DNA of 64,000 nucleotides from Ramlibacter humi (lineage in GTDB: Bacteria; Pseudomonadota; Gammaproteobacteria; Burkholderiales; Burkholderiaceae_C), in assembly GCF_004681975.1 (NCBI RefSeq), contig NZ_SMLK01000002.1, forward strand, positions 248,001-312,000, read 5' to 3'. The translations under genes were made by a program, and so were the position numbers. How positions within the stretch are numbered: the stretch's first letter is position 1; each line of letters starts with the position of its first letter. A model generated the notes under the pieces. That model worked only from the letters and a program-made list of their open reading frames with translations. It made no database searches and was not told where the DNA came from. Of the stretch, positions 12,042-22,550 are shown in pieces.

Positions 12042-12917
12042 TCAAACCGATGAATCGTCACCGGAAGCCCACCCCACCAGCGGGTGCGCTTCCAGATTGC
12101 CGCATTCCCGGACTTTCCAGTCCTGCCAGCCCGAAGGAGGCAACCCTGGCGATCGGCCCGGCGGCAGCGGTGCGAACACCGCACTGCCCGAGCCGGTCAT
12201 CCGGCCGGCCAAACCCCATGGCTTCACCAGAGAGTCCAGCCATTCCAGCGCCTGGCCCACCTGGGGGCACAGCCGCTGGGCCACCGGTTGCAGATCGTTT
12301 CGACCGAACTGCAGCGGGTTTGCAGCAAAGCCCGAGATTATAGCAGGGTCGGTGTCCCTACTGAGGTCGGGCGCGCGGAACACGTCGGCGGTGTCCAGTC
12401 CGAGTGGAGGTTTCACGACCAGGAAACGCGACGGCGGCACCGCCACCGGCGTAATGCGCTCGCCAACGCCTTCCACCCACGCGTTGCGGCCGCGCAGGAA
12501 AAACGGCACGTCGGCGCCGAGCGCCAGGCCGATGCGCTCCAGTGCGGCCAGCGGCAGATGGGTGGCCCAGAGCCGGTTCAGCGCCAGCAGGCAACTGGCG
12601 GCATCTGAAGAGCCGCCGCCCATGCCGGCCTGCGCGGGCAGGCGCTTGTCGAGCACGACGTGCGCGCCATGCGCGGTGCCGGTGGCTTGCTGCAACGCGC
12701 GCGCGGCACGCAGCACCAGGTCATCGGCCGGGACGGGCTCGCCGATGTCCTCGCGGCTGAGCGCGCCACCTGTGCGCAGTTCGAAATGCAGCGTGTCGTG
12801 CCAGTCCAGCAGCATGAACACCGACTGCAGCAGGTGGTAGCCGTCGGCGCGCCGTCCGGTGACGTGCAGGAAAAGGTTGAGCTTGGCCGGCGCCGGGACG
12901 TCGTACAGGGAGCGCAT
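12042..12917 (-). CDS. ispE: 4-(cytidine 5'-diphospho)-2-C-methyl-D-erythritol kinase
   Basis: A 291-residue GHMP kinase of the non-mevalonate isoprenoid pathway. The N-terminal PAPAKLNLFLHVTGRR has the conserved Lys. The ATP-binding glycine loop is PAQAGMGGGSSDAA, and a C-terminal motif GRMTGSGSAVFA follows. The ATG at 12917 overlaps the lolB stop (TGATG); a GTG one codon upstream is less likely. The lolB-ispE-tRNA-Gln-prs order is standard for Betaproteobacteria. The C-terminal end (VGWASGDDSSV) is slightly long. Confidence 0.96.
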   Translation of the reverse strand: MRSLYDVPAPAKLNLFLHVTGRRADGYHLLQSVFMLLDWHDTLHFELRTGGALSREDIGEPVPADDLVLRAARALQQATGTAHGAHVVLDKRLPAQAGMGGGSSDAASCLLALNRLWATHLPLAALERIGLALGADVPFFLRGRNAWVEGVGERITPVAVPPSRFLVVKPPLGLDTADVFRAPDLSRDTDPAIISGFAANPLQFGRNDLQPVAQRLCPQVGQALEWLDSLVKPWGLAGRMTGSGSAVFAPLPPGRSPGLPPSGWQDWKVRECGNLEAHPLVGWASGDDSSV

Positions 12918-13429
12918 CACTGGCCGTCGAGGACGACGCGCAGGTCCGCCGGCGGGGGCGGGTCGCGGCGCTGGGCGCGCAGGCGGCCTTCGGCCAGTGC
13001 GGACAGGTCCGCCTCCCAGCCGGACACCGGCGTGTTCACGCCGGCCAGCCAGTCGAACAGGGCGGCGACAGGCACCGGCGCGCCAGTGGCCTTCTCGACC
13101 ATGGCGTCAAGCGAGGAAAACGACTGGTCGGGCTGGCCCGGCACCTGCAGCACGGCCTGGCCCGGTTGCCAGCGCAGCTGCGCCGCCGTGCCGCCGATGG
13201 GCGTGAACAGCACCAGCAGGCCCGCTTCAGGCTTGCCACGCAGTTCGAAGGCGGCCGAGAACGACTGCTGCGGCTGGTTCGGCACGCTCAGCGCGAGCCG
13301 GCCGCTGCGGACGATGCCTCCGGTGATGATCTCGGCCGGCCGCGGCAGCTGCGCGCATGCCGCCAGCAGCGCGGCCGCCAGCAGGATCGAGCCGCGGCGC
13401 GCGGCCGCGCCGATCACGCGCGGCGTCAT
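12917..13429 (-). CDS. lolB: outer-membrane lipoprotein localisation protein LolB
   Basis: A 170-residue lipoprotein receptor that takes lipoproteins from LolA and inserts them in the outer membrane. The signal peptide ends in a lipobox, LLAACAQ, so Cys25 or so is acylated. The mature part has the LolB pattern [31 protein letters not shown] and a final basic strand. The ATG at 13429 overlaps the stop of the upstream TPR gene by 4 bp, and its own stop overlaps ispE. Confidence 0.93.
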   Translation of the reverse strand: MTPRVIGAAARRGSILLAAALLAACAQLPRPAEIITGGIVRSGRLALSVPNQPQQSFSAAFELRGKPEAGLLVLFTPIGGTAAQLRWQPGQAVLQVPGQPDQSFSSLDAMVEKATGAPVPVAALFDWLAGVNTPVSGWEADLSALAEGRLRAQRRDPPPPADLRVVLDGQ

Positions 13430-15180
13430 GGCTTGACGCGCAGCCGCTTGAGCGTTTCCTGCAGCGTCTCGTTCTCGGCGTTGAGCAGCAGGCCTTCCTT
13501 CCAGACGGACTGCGCCTTGTCGCGCTGGCCCGAGGTCCACAGCACCTCGCCCAGGTGCGCGGCGATCTCGGCGTCGGGGCGCGATTTGTAGGCCGTCTCC
13601 AGGATGCGCAGCGCTTCCGTGGTGTTGCCCATGCGGAACTCGACCCAACCGAGGCTGTCGCTGATGAAGGGGTCGCCCGGCGCGTATTCCAGCGCCTTCT
13701 GGATCAGTTGCCTGGCTTCGGGCAGGCGCATGTTGCGCTCGGCGAACGAGTAGCCCAGCGCGTTGTACGCGTGGTGGTAGTCGGGCTTGGCCGCGATGAC
13801 TTGCCGCAGCAGCCTCTCCATGTCGGGCAGGTCGTTGAGCTTCTCGGCCAGCATGGCCTGGTCGTAGACCAGGTCGACGTCACGCGGGTCTTTCGCCGAA
13901 GCCTGGGCCAGCAGGTCGTACGCGGCGCGGTACTGCTTCTGTTCGCGCAGCAGGCTGGCTTCGGCCGTGACCTTGGCGCGGGCTTCGGCGGGTGTGCGTT
14001 CGGGCAGCGCGCGAATGAGCTTGCGTGCTTCGTTCAGCTTGCCCTGGCTGGCCAGGATGGACGCGCGGCGGACCTGCGCGCCCAGCAGGTCCTGCGTGTT
14101 GTCGATGCGGTCCAGCCAGCGGGTAGCGGCCGCGTAATCGCGGCGCTTCTCGGCGATCTGCGCCAAGGCCAGGTAAGCCTGGGAGAGTCCGCGGCTGCGC
14201 TCTTCGCCCGCGCGTTGCGCCTGGGCCAGCTCGACGTAGCGCTTCAGCGACTGCTCCGCTTGCGGCAGCTGGTTGTCCTGGGCCTGGATGGTGCCCAGCG
14301 CCAGCCACGCCTCGGCCAGGTCGGGCTTCTCGGTCGCGACCAGCTGCAGCTGCTGTCCCGCTTCGGTGTAGCGTTGCGCGTCGATCAGCGCGCGGGCATA
14401 GCCCATGCGGATTTCGGGCATGCCTTTGCCGTCGAGGTACTTGCGCACGATGGGCTCGGCCTGCGGCACCTTGGGGTCCATCAGCTCCAGCGCCAGGATG
14501 ACCGGCAGCTCGGACTGGGGGTTGGCGGCCTGGCCGCGCCGAGCGGCTTCGACGGCGCCGTCCATGTCGCCGGCAGCCATGCGCATGCGGCCCACCGTGG
14601 TCCATGCGGCGGCCGCGGTGGCGGGCTGTTGCAAAGGCTCCGCCAGCGCCTGTTCGACGACGGCGGCCGCCTGCTTCTTGTCCGAGGCGCGCGCATACAG
14701 GCGCGGGATGGCGGCGATGGCGGCCTCGCGCTCGCGCGGATTGGCCAGCGCCAGCTCGGTCTTCAGCGGCTCGGCGGTTTCCCCGGTGCGGTTGAGTGCC
14801 AGCAGGATCTGCAGCACGTAGCGGTTGGGGTCGCGCGAGTCGGGGAACGCCTGCTTCCATGCGCGCGCGGCCTGCAATGCGGCTTCACCGGCGCGGTTCT
14901 GGAACGCGATCTCAACGGCGCGCTGGTACAGCGCGGGATCGTTGGTCTTGCGGGCGGCATCGAGGATGAGCGAGAAGCCGGACGAAGACTCTTCGCCGCG
15001 GGCGTTGAGTTCGCCCAGGAGCAGCTGGTAGAAAAGTTCGGCGTCGAGGGCGCTTTGCGGGGGCGGTGGGCCGCCTTCCGCGGGGGCGGCCGCGTCTTGA
15101 GCGTGCACCGCCTGTGCCAGCGCCAGCAGCAGGACCGCGCCCGAGGCGAGGCGAAGGCTGGGATTCATCCAAACCATCAT
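13426..15180 (-). CDS. exported tetratricopeptide repeat protein
   Basis: A 584-residue protein with a signal peptide ([23 protein letters not shown]) and about a dozen TPR or half-TPR units through the whole length, for example [13 protein letters not shown] and [16 protein letters not shown] in the last third. Family members beside lolB are annotated as TPR proteins of unknown role, probably cell-envelope scaffolds. Two adjacent ATG codons (15180, 15177) and one at 15168 could start it; 15180 follows an AAGGGG-like site. The gene is divergent from mutM with 27 bp between them. Confidence 0.85.
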   Translation of the reverse strand: MMVWMNPSLRLASGAVLLLALAQAVHAQDAAAPAEGGPPPPQSALDAELFYQLLLGELNARGEESSSGFSLILDAARKTNDPALYQRAVEIAFQNRAGEAALQAARAWKQAFPDSRDPNRYVLQILLALNRTGETAEPLKTELALANPREREAAIAAIPRLYARASDKKQAAAVVEQALAEPLQQPATAAAAWTTVGRMRMAAGDMDGAVEAARRGQAANPQSELPVILALELMDPKVPQAEPIVRKYLDGKGMPEIRMGYARALIDAQRYTEAGQQLQLVATEKPDLAEAWLALGTIQAQDNQLPQAEQSLKRYVELAQAQRAGEERSRGLSQAYLALAQIAEKRRDYAAATRWLDRIDNTQDLLGAQVRRASILASQGKLNEARKLIRALPERTPAEARAKVTAEASLLREQKQYRAAYDLLAQASAKDPRDVDLVYDQAMLAEKLNDLPDMERLLRQVIAAKPDYHHAYNALGYSFAERNMRLPEARQLIQKALEYAPGDPFISDSLGWVEFRMGNTTEALRILETAYKSRPDAEIAAHLGEVLWTSGQRDKAQSVWKEGLLLNAENETLQETLKRLRVKP

Positions 15181-15207
15181 AATCCAGCCCCTTTTCGCTT
15201 TCGTGCC

Positions 15208-16023
15208 ATGCCCGAATTACCCGAAGTGGAGGTCACCCGCCGCAGCTTTGCGGACCGCATCGCGGGCGGCACGATCGAAGGCGTGCGGATGGGCAAGCCC
15301 TTGCGTTGGGCGCTGGGCATCGAGCCGCAGACGCTGGTGGGCCGCACCGTGCGCACGGTGCGGCGCCGTGGCAAGTACCTGCTGCTGGACCTGGACGACG
15401 GCCTGCTGCTGGTGCACCTGGGCATGTCGGGCAGCCTGAGCTTCGGCGATGCGCATCCGCCGCCCGGCACGCACGACCACTTCGACCTCGTCACTTCGCG
15501 CGGCGTGCTGCGGCTGAACGATCCGCGCCGCTTCGGCGCCGTCGTCTACACGTCGCGGGAGAGTTCGCCTGAAGCGGTGAAACTGCTGGGCGGCTTGGGT
15601 GTCGAGCCGCTCGGGGAGGCCTTCGACATCGCCGCGTTCCATGCAGCGCTGAAGAAGCGGCGCGCGCCGATCAAGCAGGTGCTGCTGGCCGGCGACGTGG
15701 TGGTGGGCGTGGGCAACATCTATGCGTCGGAGGCGCTCTTCCTCGCGGGCATCCGCCCGACGACCAGCGCGTCGCGCATCAGCGTGCCCCGGGCGGCAAA
15801 GCTGCATGCCGCCATCCGCGACGTGCTGGCGCGCGCGGTGGAAAAGGGCGGCAGCACGCTGAGGGACTTCTCCAACGCGAACGGCGAGTCCGGCTATTTC
15901 CAGCTGGAAGCGATGGTTTACGGGCGCGCCGGCGAGCCTTGCCGTGTTTGCGGCACCACAGTCAAGGCCATCCGGCAGGGCCAAAGAGCGACTTTTTACT
16001 GCCCTGCGTGCCAGAAGGGGTGA
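15208..16023 (+). CDS. mutM: formamidopyrimidine-DNA glycosylase
   Basis: A 271-residue base-excision repair enzyme that removes 8-oxoguanine and nicks the abasic site. The start [12 protein letters not shown] supplies the catalytic Pro2 and Glu3. A conserved Lys is near residue 56 ([11 protein letters not shown]), and the H2TH region includes [13 protein letters not shown]. The C-terminal zinc finger is Cx2Cx16Cx2C (CRVCG ... CPAC). With mutY 2 kb downstream, two arms of the 8-oxoguanine (GO) system lie together. Confidence 0.97.
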   Translation: MPELPEVEVTRRSFADRIAGGTIEGVRMGKPLRWALGIEPQTLVGRTVRTVRRRGKYLLLDLDDGLLLVHLGMSGSLSFGDAHPPPGTHDHFDLVTSRGVLRLNDPRRFGAVVYTSRESSPEAVKLLGGLGVEPLGEAFDIAAFHAALKKRRAPIKQVLLAGDVVVGVGNIYASEALFLAGIRPTTSASRISVPRAAKLHAAIRDVLARAVEKGGSTLRDFSNANGESGYFQLEAMVYGRAGEPCRVCGTTVKAIRQGQRATFYCPACQKG

Positions 16024-16078
16024 CAGCCCAGGGCGGGCTCCGATGAGTCGGGTGCTATATTCAAGCGCGGGGACTTCA

Positions 16079-18046
16079 GTGGGCACTTCCTTCAACGAGC
16101 AATTCGACCAGCACGGCGCCTGGCGGCGTGAATTCGCCCTGCGCCTCAAGCTGTTGTCCGAGTGGTTGAAGGACCACGAACTGCTGGACGCCGCCGTCCA
16201 GGAGCGCCTGCGCCGCCTCGAAAACCAGATGCGTTCCGACAAGGTCATGGTGGCCTTCGTCGCCGAGTTCTCGCGCGGCAAGTCGGAGCTGATCAACGCC
16301 GTCTTCTTCGCCGGCTACAAGCGCCGCATCATGCCGGCCAGCGCCGGGCGCACCACGATGTGCCCCACGGAACTTGGCTACGACGCCGAAGTGCCGCCTT
16401 GCCTGCGCCTGCTGCCCATCGAAACGCGCCTGCAGCCGCAGCCGCTGATGGAATGGCGCCTGGCGCCCGAGAAGTGGACCCGGCTGGACCTGGACGTCAA
16501 CGACCCCGCCCAACTGGCGCAGGCTTTCGAGAAAGTCTCCGAGGTCCGCCACGTCACCAGGGAAGAAGCCAAGGCGCTGGGCTTCTGGCACGAAGACTCG
16601 CCGGAGGACAACCCGATGGTGGGCTCCGACGGCAAGGTGGAAGTGCCCAAGTGGCGCCACGCGCTGATCAACATCGCCCACCCGCTGCTCAAGCAGGGGC
16701 TGGTGATCCTGGACACCCCGGGCCTGAACGCCATCGGCGCCGAGCCCGAATTGACCGTCAACCTGATCCCGCAGGCGCACGCCGTGGTGTTCATCCTGGC
16801 AGCTGATACGGGCGTGACCAGGTCCGACCTGGCGATCTGGAAGGAACACCTGATCTCCGAAGGCGACGATGCGGCTTCGCACCTCGTCGTGCTGAACAAG
16901 ATCGACACCATGTGGGACTCGCTGTCGACGCCCACGCAGGTGCAGGCGCAGATCGACCGCCAGCGCGCGACGACCGCCGAGATCCTGGGCCTGGAACGCG
17001 AACAGGTGATCCCCGTGTCCGCGCAGAAGGGCCTGGTCGCCAAGGTCAACGACGACGCCGAACTGCTGGTGGCCAGCCAGCTGCCGGTGCTGGAGAGGGC
17101 GCTCAGCCAGGGCATCATGGGCCGGCGCCAGAAGATCCTGCGCACGTCCGTGGCCAGCACCATCGGCGAGCTGCGCACCGAAGCCAGCCGTTCGCTGAAC
17201 ATCCGCCGCCGCGACCTGGCCGAGCAGATGCTCGAGCTCAAGGGGCTGCGCGGCAAGAACACGTCGGTCATCCGCCACATGCGTTCGCGCATCGAGCAGG
17301 AACAGCGCGACTTCGACGTCAGCGGCGCCAAGATCCACGCGGTTCGCTCGGTGCACCTGAAGCTGCTGCGCGAAGTGTTCAACCTGCTGGGCACGGCCAC
17401 GATGAAGGACGAGATGGCCCAGCTGACGCAGTCGCTGCGCGCGCCCGGCATCAAGCTGGGCGTCAAGCGCGCCTACGCGCTGACGTTCGACCGCCTGCGT
17501 GAAGGCCTGCGCAAGGCGCAGGCCACCAGCGGCGAGATCCAGTCCATGCTGACCGGCACGTTCCGCCAGCTGAACGCCGAATACGGTTTCTCGCTGCAGC
17601 CGCCCAAGGAACCGGATCTGGCGCGCTACGAACGCGACCTCGACCTGGTCGAGCGCAGCCACCAGCAATACCTGGGCGTGAGCAACGCCCTGCGCCTGGC
17701 GCAGCCCGAATTCGCCGACCGCCTGGTGCGCGCGCTGGCCACCCGCCTGCGCGCCGTGTACGAATCGGCGCTGGCCGAAGTGGAGCTGTGGAACAAGGCC
17801 GCGGCTGCGCAACTGGATGCGCAGCTGCGCGAGCGCCGCCGCAACTTCACCCGCCGCCTGGAAGCCATCGAACGCATCCAGCAGGCCGCCGCCGGCCTGG
17901 ACGACCGCATCGGCGAAATCGACACGCAGGAGCATGCGGTCGACGAACTCGATGCCAAGCTGGCCGAACTGACCGACCACCTGATCGCCACGCCCGCGGG
18001 CGAAGTCGCACCCGACTCCCGGCCCGCGCAGCTGCAGCGCGCATGA
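16079..18046 (+). CDS. dynamin-like GTPase family protein
   Basis: A 655-residue large GTPase of the bacterial dynamin-like group. The P-loop is AEFSRGKSELIN (G67-K68-S69), with Ala in place of the usual first Gly. Switch Thr residues are in GRTTMCPTE (near 92-93), G3 is DTPG at 212-215 and G4 is NKID at 273-276. A long alpha-helical stalk follows to the C-terminus, with coiled-coil segments after residue 590. There is no clear membrane segment. The GTG at 16079 follows a GGGGAC ribosome site, and a TATATT lies at 16056; an ATG at 16043 is an in-frame alternative. The stop overlaps mutY by 4 bp. Membrane remodelling or stress survival is a family-based guess. Confidence 0.82.
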   Translation: MGTSFNEQFDQHGAWRREFALRLKLLSEWLKDHELLDAAVQERLRRLENQMRSDKVMVAFVAEFSRGKSELINAVFFAGYKRRIMPASAGRTTMCPTELGYDAEVPPCLRLLPIETRLQPQPLMEWRLAPEKWTRLDLDVNDPAQLAQAFEKVSEVRHVTREEAKALGFWHEDSPEDNPMVGSDGKVEVPKWRHALINIAHPLLKQGLVILDTPGLNAIGAEPELTVNLIPQAHAVVFILAADTGVTRSDLAIWKEHLISEGDDAASHLVVLNKIDTMWDSLSTPTQVQAQIDRQRATTAEILGLEREQVIPVSAQKGLVAKVNDDAELLVASQLPVLERALSQGIMGRRQKILRTSVASTIGELRTEASRSLNIRRRDLAEQMLELKGLRGKNTSVIRHMRSRIEQEQRDFDVSGAKIHAVRSVHLKLLREVFNLLGTATMKDEMAQLTQSLRAPGIKLGVKRAYALTFDRLREGLRKAQATSGEIQSMLTGTFRQLNAEYGFSLQPPKEPDLARYERDLDLVERSHQQYLGVSNALRLAQPEFADRLVRALATRLRAVYESALAEVELWNKAAAAQLDAQLRERRRNFTRRLEAIERIQQAAAGLDDRIGEIDTQEHAVDELDAKLAELTDHLIATPAGEVAPDSRPAQLQRA

Positions 18047-19083
18047 CCTCCGCCGTCCCCGACATCGCCGGCCGCGTGGTGCGCTGGCAGGCCAGCCATG
18101 GGCGCAGCACGCTGCCGTGGCAGAACACGCGCGACCCGTACCGCGTGTGGCTGTCGGAAATCATGCTGCAGCAGACGCAGGTGAAGACGGTGCTCGCGTA
18201 CTACGACCGCTTCCTGCAGCGCTTCCCCGACGTGCAGGCGCTGGCTGCGGCATCGCTGGACGACGTGCTGGGACACTGGAGCGGCCTGGGCTACTACAGC
18301 CGCGCCCGCAACCTGCATCGCTGCGCGCAGGCCGTCGTCCAGCAACACGGCGGCCAGTTCCCCCGCAGCGCGGCGCAGTTGCAGGAATTGCCCGGCATCG
18401 GCCGTTCCACCGCCGCCGCCATCGCGTCGTTCTGCTGGGACGAGCGCTCGGCCATCCTCGACGGCAACGTCAAGCGCGTGCTCACGCGCGCGCTGGCTTT
18501 CGGCGGCGACCTGGCGCAGTTGGCGGCAGAGCGGGCGCTGTGGGACAAGGCGACGCAGCTGCTGCCGGAAGCCGCCGCCGACATGCCGCGCTACACGCAA
18601 GGCCTGATGGACCTGGGCGCGACGGTGTGCCTTTCGCGCCAGCCCAGCTGCCTGCTGTGTCCGCTGGAGCCGGTCTGCGAAGCGCGCAAGCGGCAGGAGG
18701 TGGACCGCTACCCGGTGAAGACGCGCAAGCTCAAACGCACCGCGCAGTCGCTGTGGCTGCTGCGTGCGCGGTCGGCGGAAGGCGAGGTCTTCCTCGAAAA
18801 GCGGCCCACGCCCGGCGTGTGGGCCGGCCTGTACTGCCTGCCGGTGTTCGACTCGCGCGAATCGCTGGAGCAGGCCATGCCCGCGCGCCTGCGCGAGCGC
18901 CTGGACGACGAGCCGGCTTTCGTGCACGTGCTCACGCACAAGGACCTGCACCTGCATCCGGTGGCGTTGACGGTGGAAGCCGCGGCGCTGAAAAAGCTGC
19001 AGGGCACGTGGTTCGGCCGCGCCGAGTGGCCCGCGCTGGGCCTGCCCACGCCCGTGCGCAGGCTGCTTTCGGAAGCGGGTTAG
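18043..19083 (+). CDS. mutY: A/G-specific adenine glycosylase
   Basis: A 346-residue repair enzyme that removes adenine mispaired with 8-oxoguanine. Catalytic Glu39 is in [11 protein letters not shown]. The helix-hairpin-helix ELPGIGRST leads to Asp140 in ILDGNVKRV. The 4Fe-4S ligands are C196, C203, C206 and C212 (Cx6Cx2Cx5C). A NUDIX-like C-terminal domain that reads 8-oxoguanine follows ([12 protein letters not shown]). Translation is coupled to the dynamin-like gene (ATGA). The gene converges with rapZ and overlaps it by 4 bp. Confidence 0.97.
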   Translation: MTSAVPDIAGRVVRWQASHGRSTLPWQNTRDPYRVWLSEIMLQQTQVKTVLAYYDRFLQRFPDVQALAAASLDDVLGHWSGLGYYSRARNLHRCAQAVVQQHGGQFPRSAAQLQELPGIGRSTAAAIASFCWDERSAILDGNVKRVLTRALAFGGDLAQLAAERALWDKATQLLPEAAADMPRYTQGLMDLGATVCLSRQPSCLLCPLEPVCEARKRQEVDRYPVKTRKLKRTAQSLWLLRARSAEGEVFLEKRPTPGVWAGLYCLPVFDSRESLEQAMPARLRERLDDEPAFVHVLTHKDLHLHPVALTVEAAALKKLQGTWFGRAEWPALGLPTPVRRLLSEAG

Positions 19084-19967
19084 CCGCCGGCGCGCGACAG
19101 CTCGCGGTGGCGCTTGAGGGTGGTCCAGCGCTGGCCGAATGCCGCGGCCAGTTTTTCCACCAGGTACACCGAACGGTGCTGCCCGCCGGTGCAGCCGATG
19201 GCCACCGTCACGTAGCTGCGGTGGTCCAGGGCCAGCGGTTCCAGCCAGCGCTGCAGGAAGCCTTCGATGGAGCGGAACATCTCGTCCACGCCGGGCTGCG
19301 CCTGCAGGAAGTCGACCACGGGCTGGTCCAGGCCGGTGAGGTCGCGCAAGCCCGGCTCGTAGTGCGGGTTGGGCAGCATGCGCACGTCGAACATGTAGTC
19401 GGCATCGACCGGGATGCCGCGCTTGAACGCGAACGACTCGAACACCAGCGTCAGCTGGCTGGCCGGCGCGGACAGCAGCGCCTTCACCTGGGCCTGCAAT
19501 TCCGCGGCGCGGATGCTGCTGCTGTCGATGACCAGCGCCTGATCCCGCAGGTCAGCCAGCAGCTCGCGTTCCAGCTCGATGGCGTCGACCAGCGCGCGCT
19601 TGCGCAGCAATGGGTCGGTGTGGCCTTCCGTGTCCTGGCTGGACAGCGGATGGCGCCGGCGCGTTTCCGAGAAGCGCCGCACCAGCGTGTCCGTCGTGGA
19701 GTCCAGGAACAGTGGCCGGATCTGCACGCCGCGCGAGCGCATCTCGCGCAACTGCTGCGGCACCAGCGGCAGCGCGGTGGCGCTGCGCACGTCCATGGCG
19801 ATGGCGACGCGGCTGGCGTCGTTCGCCTGCTCCAGCGAAACGAAAGCGCCCAGCAGTTGCGGCGGCAGGTTGTCCACGCAGTAATAGCCCGCGTCTTCCA
19901 GCGCGCGCAGCGCCACCGACTTGCCGGAACCCGACATGCCGGTGATGAGGACCAGGTCGAGGCTCAT
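19080..19967 (-). CDS. rapZ: RNase adapter protein RapZ
   Basis: A 295-residue RapZ/YvcJ family protein. Walker A is GMSGSGKS (residues 10-17), and the partner motifs YYCVDNLPP and DVRMLPNP are present. The C-terminal domain has the conserved [15 protein letters not shown]. In E. coli RapZ presents sRNA GlmZ to RNase E; in other groups it binds nucleotides and amino-sugar metabolites. The ATG at 19967 overlaps the recN stop, and the gene ends 4 bp inside mutY on the opposite strand. No ptsN or hprK is adjacent here, unlike many relatives. Confidence 0.94.
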   Translation of the reverse strand: MSLDLVLITGMSGSGKSVALRALEDAGYYCVDNLPPQLLGAFVSLEQANDASRVAIAMDVRSATALPLVPQQLREMRSRGVQIRPLFLDSTTDTLVRRFSETRRRHPLSSQDTEGHTDPLLRKRALVDAIELERELLADLRDQALVIDSSSIRAAELQAQVKALLSAPASQLTLVFESFAFKRGIPVDADYMFDVRMLPNPHYEPGLRDLTGLDQPVVDFLQAQPGVDEMFRSIEGFLQRWLEPLALDHRSYVTVAIGCTGGQHRSVYLVEKLAAAFGQRWTTLKRHRELSRAGG

Positions 19968-21616
19968 GCCGCCGCGCTTCCCAGCATTTCCTTGGCATGC
20001 GCCAGCGTCGTGCCGGACAGTTTTTCGCCGCCCAGCATGCGGGCGATCTCCGCCACCCGCTGTTCGCCATGCACCGGCGCCACGCTGCTGGTGGTGCCGG
20101 CCTTGCCGCTTTGCTTGGCGACGACCAGGTGGTGGTCGGCGCACGCGGCCACTTGCGGCAGGTGCGTGACGGCCATCACCTGGCGGTCACGGCCCAGCTG
20201 CTTCATCAGGCGTCCGACGGTTTCGGCCACCGCGCCGCCCACGCCCGAATCGACCTCGTCGAAGATGAGCGTCTGCGCCGTGCCCAGCCGGCTGGTGGTG
20301 ACCGCGATGGCCAGCGCGATGCGCGACAGCTCGCCGCCGGACGCCACTTTGCCCACCGGCCGCGGCGTGGCGCCGGGATGGCCCGCGACGAGAAACGACA
20401 CCTCGTCCAGCCCCGACGCGGAAGGCTCTCGCAACGGCTGCAGTTCCACTTCGAAGCGACCGCCTTGCATGCCCAGCCCTTGCATGGCTTGCGTGATGGC
20501 CTTGGCGAGCTGCGGCGCGGCCTTGGCGCGCGCCTTAGCCAACGCTTGCGCGGCGGACTGGTAGGCCTTGGCCTTGGTGCGCTCGTCGGCTTCCAGTGCC
20601 GCCAAATCCGCGGCGGCATCCAGGCGGGAGAGTTCTTCCTTCCACCCGGCCAGCAGCGCTGGCAGTTCGGCGGGCTGGCGCTTGTAGCGGCGCGACAGCG
20701 ACAGCCAGGAGCCCATGCGCTCGTCCAGCGAGGCCAGCCTTTCCGGGTCCAGGTCGGTCTTGCGCAGGTAGGTGTTCAGCGAGTGCGCGGCATCTTCGAC
20801 TTGCGCGAGCGCGGAGCCCAGCACCTCGGCCAGCGAATGGAATTCGGGCTCCAGCGACTCTTGGGTCTGCAGCAGGTCCTGCGCCTGCGACAGCCGCGCC
20901 GCCGCGCCGCCTTCCTCGCCTTCCAGTGCCTGCAGCGCGCTTTGCGCTGCATCGAGCAGCGCCTGCGCGTGCGACAGGCGCGTGTGCTGGGTGTTCAGCT
21001 CGTCCCACTCGTCGTTGCCGGGCGCGAGCTTGTCGACCTCGCCGATCTGCCACGCCAGCCGCTCGCGCTCACGCTGAAGCGTGTCCTGCGATTCGCGCGC
21101 CTGGGCCAGCGCCTTCTGCGCCGCACGCCATTGCTGCCAGACGTTGGCGAGCGAGTCGCCGTCCACGCCGGCGTACGCGTCGAGCAAACCACGCACCGCT
21201 TCGGCCCGCGTGAGGCTTTGCCAGGCGTGCTGCCCGTGGATATCCACCAGGTGGTCGGCGGCTTCGCGCAGTTGCGTGGCGGTGGCGGGGCTGCCGTTGA
21301 TCCACGCGCGGCTCTTGCCCTGGCTGTCGACGCTGCGGCGCAGCAGCAAGGTGTCGCCGCCTTCGAAGCCGGCTTCTTCCAGCCAGGGCAGCAAGCCCGC
21401 GGGCAGGTCGAATTCGGCACTGATCTCGGCACGGGCCGCGCCTTCGCGCACCACGCCGGCATCCGCCCGCGAGCCCAGCGCCAGTTGCAGCGCATCGACC
21501 AGGATGGACTTGCCGGCGCCCGTTTCGCCCGTCAGCACGCTGAAGCCCGAGGCCAGGTCGAGTTCGAGTTCGCGCACGATGACGAAATCGCGCAGCGCGA
21601 TGCGGCGCAGGCTCAC
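19964..21616 (-). CDS. recN: DNA repair protein RecN
   Basis: A 550-residue SMC-like ATPase for double-strand-break repair. Walker A is GETGAGKS (residues 30-37). A long coiled coil occupies about residues 150-370. The C-terminal ATPase half carries [14 protein letters not shown] and Walker [14 protein letters not shown], followed by [12 protein letters not shown]. The GTG at 21616 overlaps the nadK stop (GTGA) and gives the expected N-terminus [16 protein letters not shown]. The nadK-recN pair is a conserved neighbour set. Confidence 0.96.
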   Translation of the reverse strand: MSLRRIALRDFVIVRELELDLASGFSVLTGETGAGKSILVDALQLALGSRADAGVVREGAARAEISAEFDLPAGLLPWLEEAGFEGGDTLLLRRSVDSQGKSRAWINGSPATATQLREAADHLVDIHGQHAWQSLTRAEAVRGLLDAYAGVDGDSLANVWQQWRAAQKALAQARESQDTLQRERERLAWQIGEVDKLAPGNDEWDELNTQHTRLSHAQALLDAAQSALQALEGEEGGAAARLSQAQDLLQTQESLEPEFHSLAEVLGSALAQVEDAAHSLNTYLRKTDLDPERLASLDERMGSWLSLSRRYKRQPAELPALLAGWKEELSRLDAAADLAALEADERTKAKAYQSAAQALAKARAKAAPQLAKAITQAMQGLGMQGGRFEVELQPLREPSASGLDEVSFLVAGHPGATPRPVGKVASGGELSRIALAIAVTTSRLGTAQTLIFDEVDSGVGGAVAETVGRLMKQLGRDRQVMAVTHLPQVAACADHHLVVAKQSGKAGTTSSVAPVHGEQRVAEIARMLGGEKLSGTTLAHAKEMLGSAAA

Positions 21617-22506
21617 GAGACGCCCCCTTCGTTCCAGTGCAGCTTGCGGCGCAGCGTGTCGTAGTAGGTCCAGCCGCGCGGGTGCAGGAAGCGCACCTGG
21701 TGCTGCGAGCGCTTGACCAGGATGCGGTCGCCGTGCAGCAGCGAAGCCAGCGACTGCATGTCGAAATTGGCGCTGGCGTCGCGGCCGGCGACCAGCTCGA
21801 TGGCGATCTCCACCGAGTCCGGGATGACGATGGGCCGGTTGGAAAGCGTGTGCGGCGCGATGGGCACCAGCGCCCACACCGGATTGCCGGGATGCAGCAG
21901 CGGCCCGCCCGACGACAGCGCGTAAGCCGTGGACCCGGTGGGCGTGGCCACGATCAGGCCGTCGGCGCGCTGGCTGGCGACGAAATGCCCATCCACTTCC
22001 ACCCGCAGTTCCACCATGCCGGAGGTGGCGCCGCGGTTGACCACCACGTCGTTCATGGCCTGGGCCTTGAACACGCACTGGCCGTCGCGCATCACCTGTG
22101 CCAGCATCAGGCTGCGGCGGTCTTCCTCGTACTCGCCGCGCAGCATGGGGCCCAGCACCGAGCGGAAGTCTTCCAGCCGGATGTCGGTGATGAAGCCCAG
22201 GCGGCCCTGGTTGATGCCGATGAGGGGCACGCCGTGGCGCGCCAGCTGCCGGCCGATGCCCAGCATGGTGCCGTCGCCGCCGACCACCAGGCCCAGGTCG
22301 CAGTGGGCGCCGATGCCGGGCACGTCCAGCACGTTGTAGCCCACGATGCCCGAGGTGCTGGCCGTGTCGTGCTCGATGGCCACCTCGCAGCCTTCGGACG
22401 ACAGGTACTGGGCGATGTCTTCCAGCGCCGCGCGGCTGCCCGCGGCCGCCGCGCCGCCGGCGTGGTACTTGCCGATCAGGGCGACCTGGCGGAAGACTGT
22501 TTTCAT
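21613..22506 (-). CDS. nadK: NAD kinase
   Basis: A 297-residue ATP-NAD kinase that makes NADP. The GGDGT motif is at residues 76-80, followed by [22 protein letters not shown] and the substrate loop [20 protein letters not shown]. The ATG at 22506 is divergent from hrcA with 44 bp between the two starts, so both promoters share that AT-rich stretch. Confidence 0.97.
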   Translation of the reverse strand: MKTVFRQVALIGKYHAGGAAAAGSRAALEDIAQYLSSEGCEVAIEHDTASTSGIVGYNVLDVPGIGAHCDLGLVVGGDGTMLGIGRQLARHGVPLIGINQGRLGFITDIRLEDFRSVLGPMLRGEYEEDRRSLMLAQVMRDGQCVFKAQAMNDVVVNRGATSGMVELRVEVDGHFVASQRADGLIVATPTGSTAYALSSGGPLLHPGNPVWALVPIAPHTLSNRPIVIPDSVEIAIELVAGRDASANFDMQSLASLLHGDRILVKRSQHQVRFLHPRGWTYYDTLRRKLHWNEGGVS

Positions 22507-22550
22507 CGTTGCAAATTACATCATTAAAATTCGGGCGAGGCCCCAGCACC

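Noticed and set aside
13357-15200. Long plus-strand frame joined to mutM
   Set aside because: It covers the exported TPR gene in antisense. The mutM family start MPELPEVEV is at 15208.
22507-22550. TTGCAA and TAAAAT as a promoter of hrcA
   Set aside because: The spacing is about 10 nt, too short for a sigma-70 promoter, although the AT-rich gap surely holds promoter elements.
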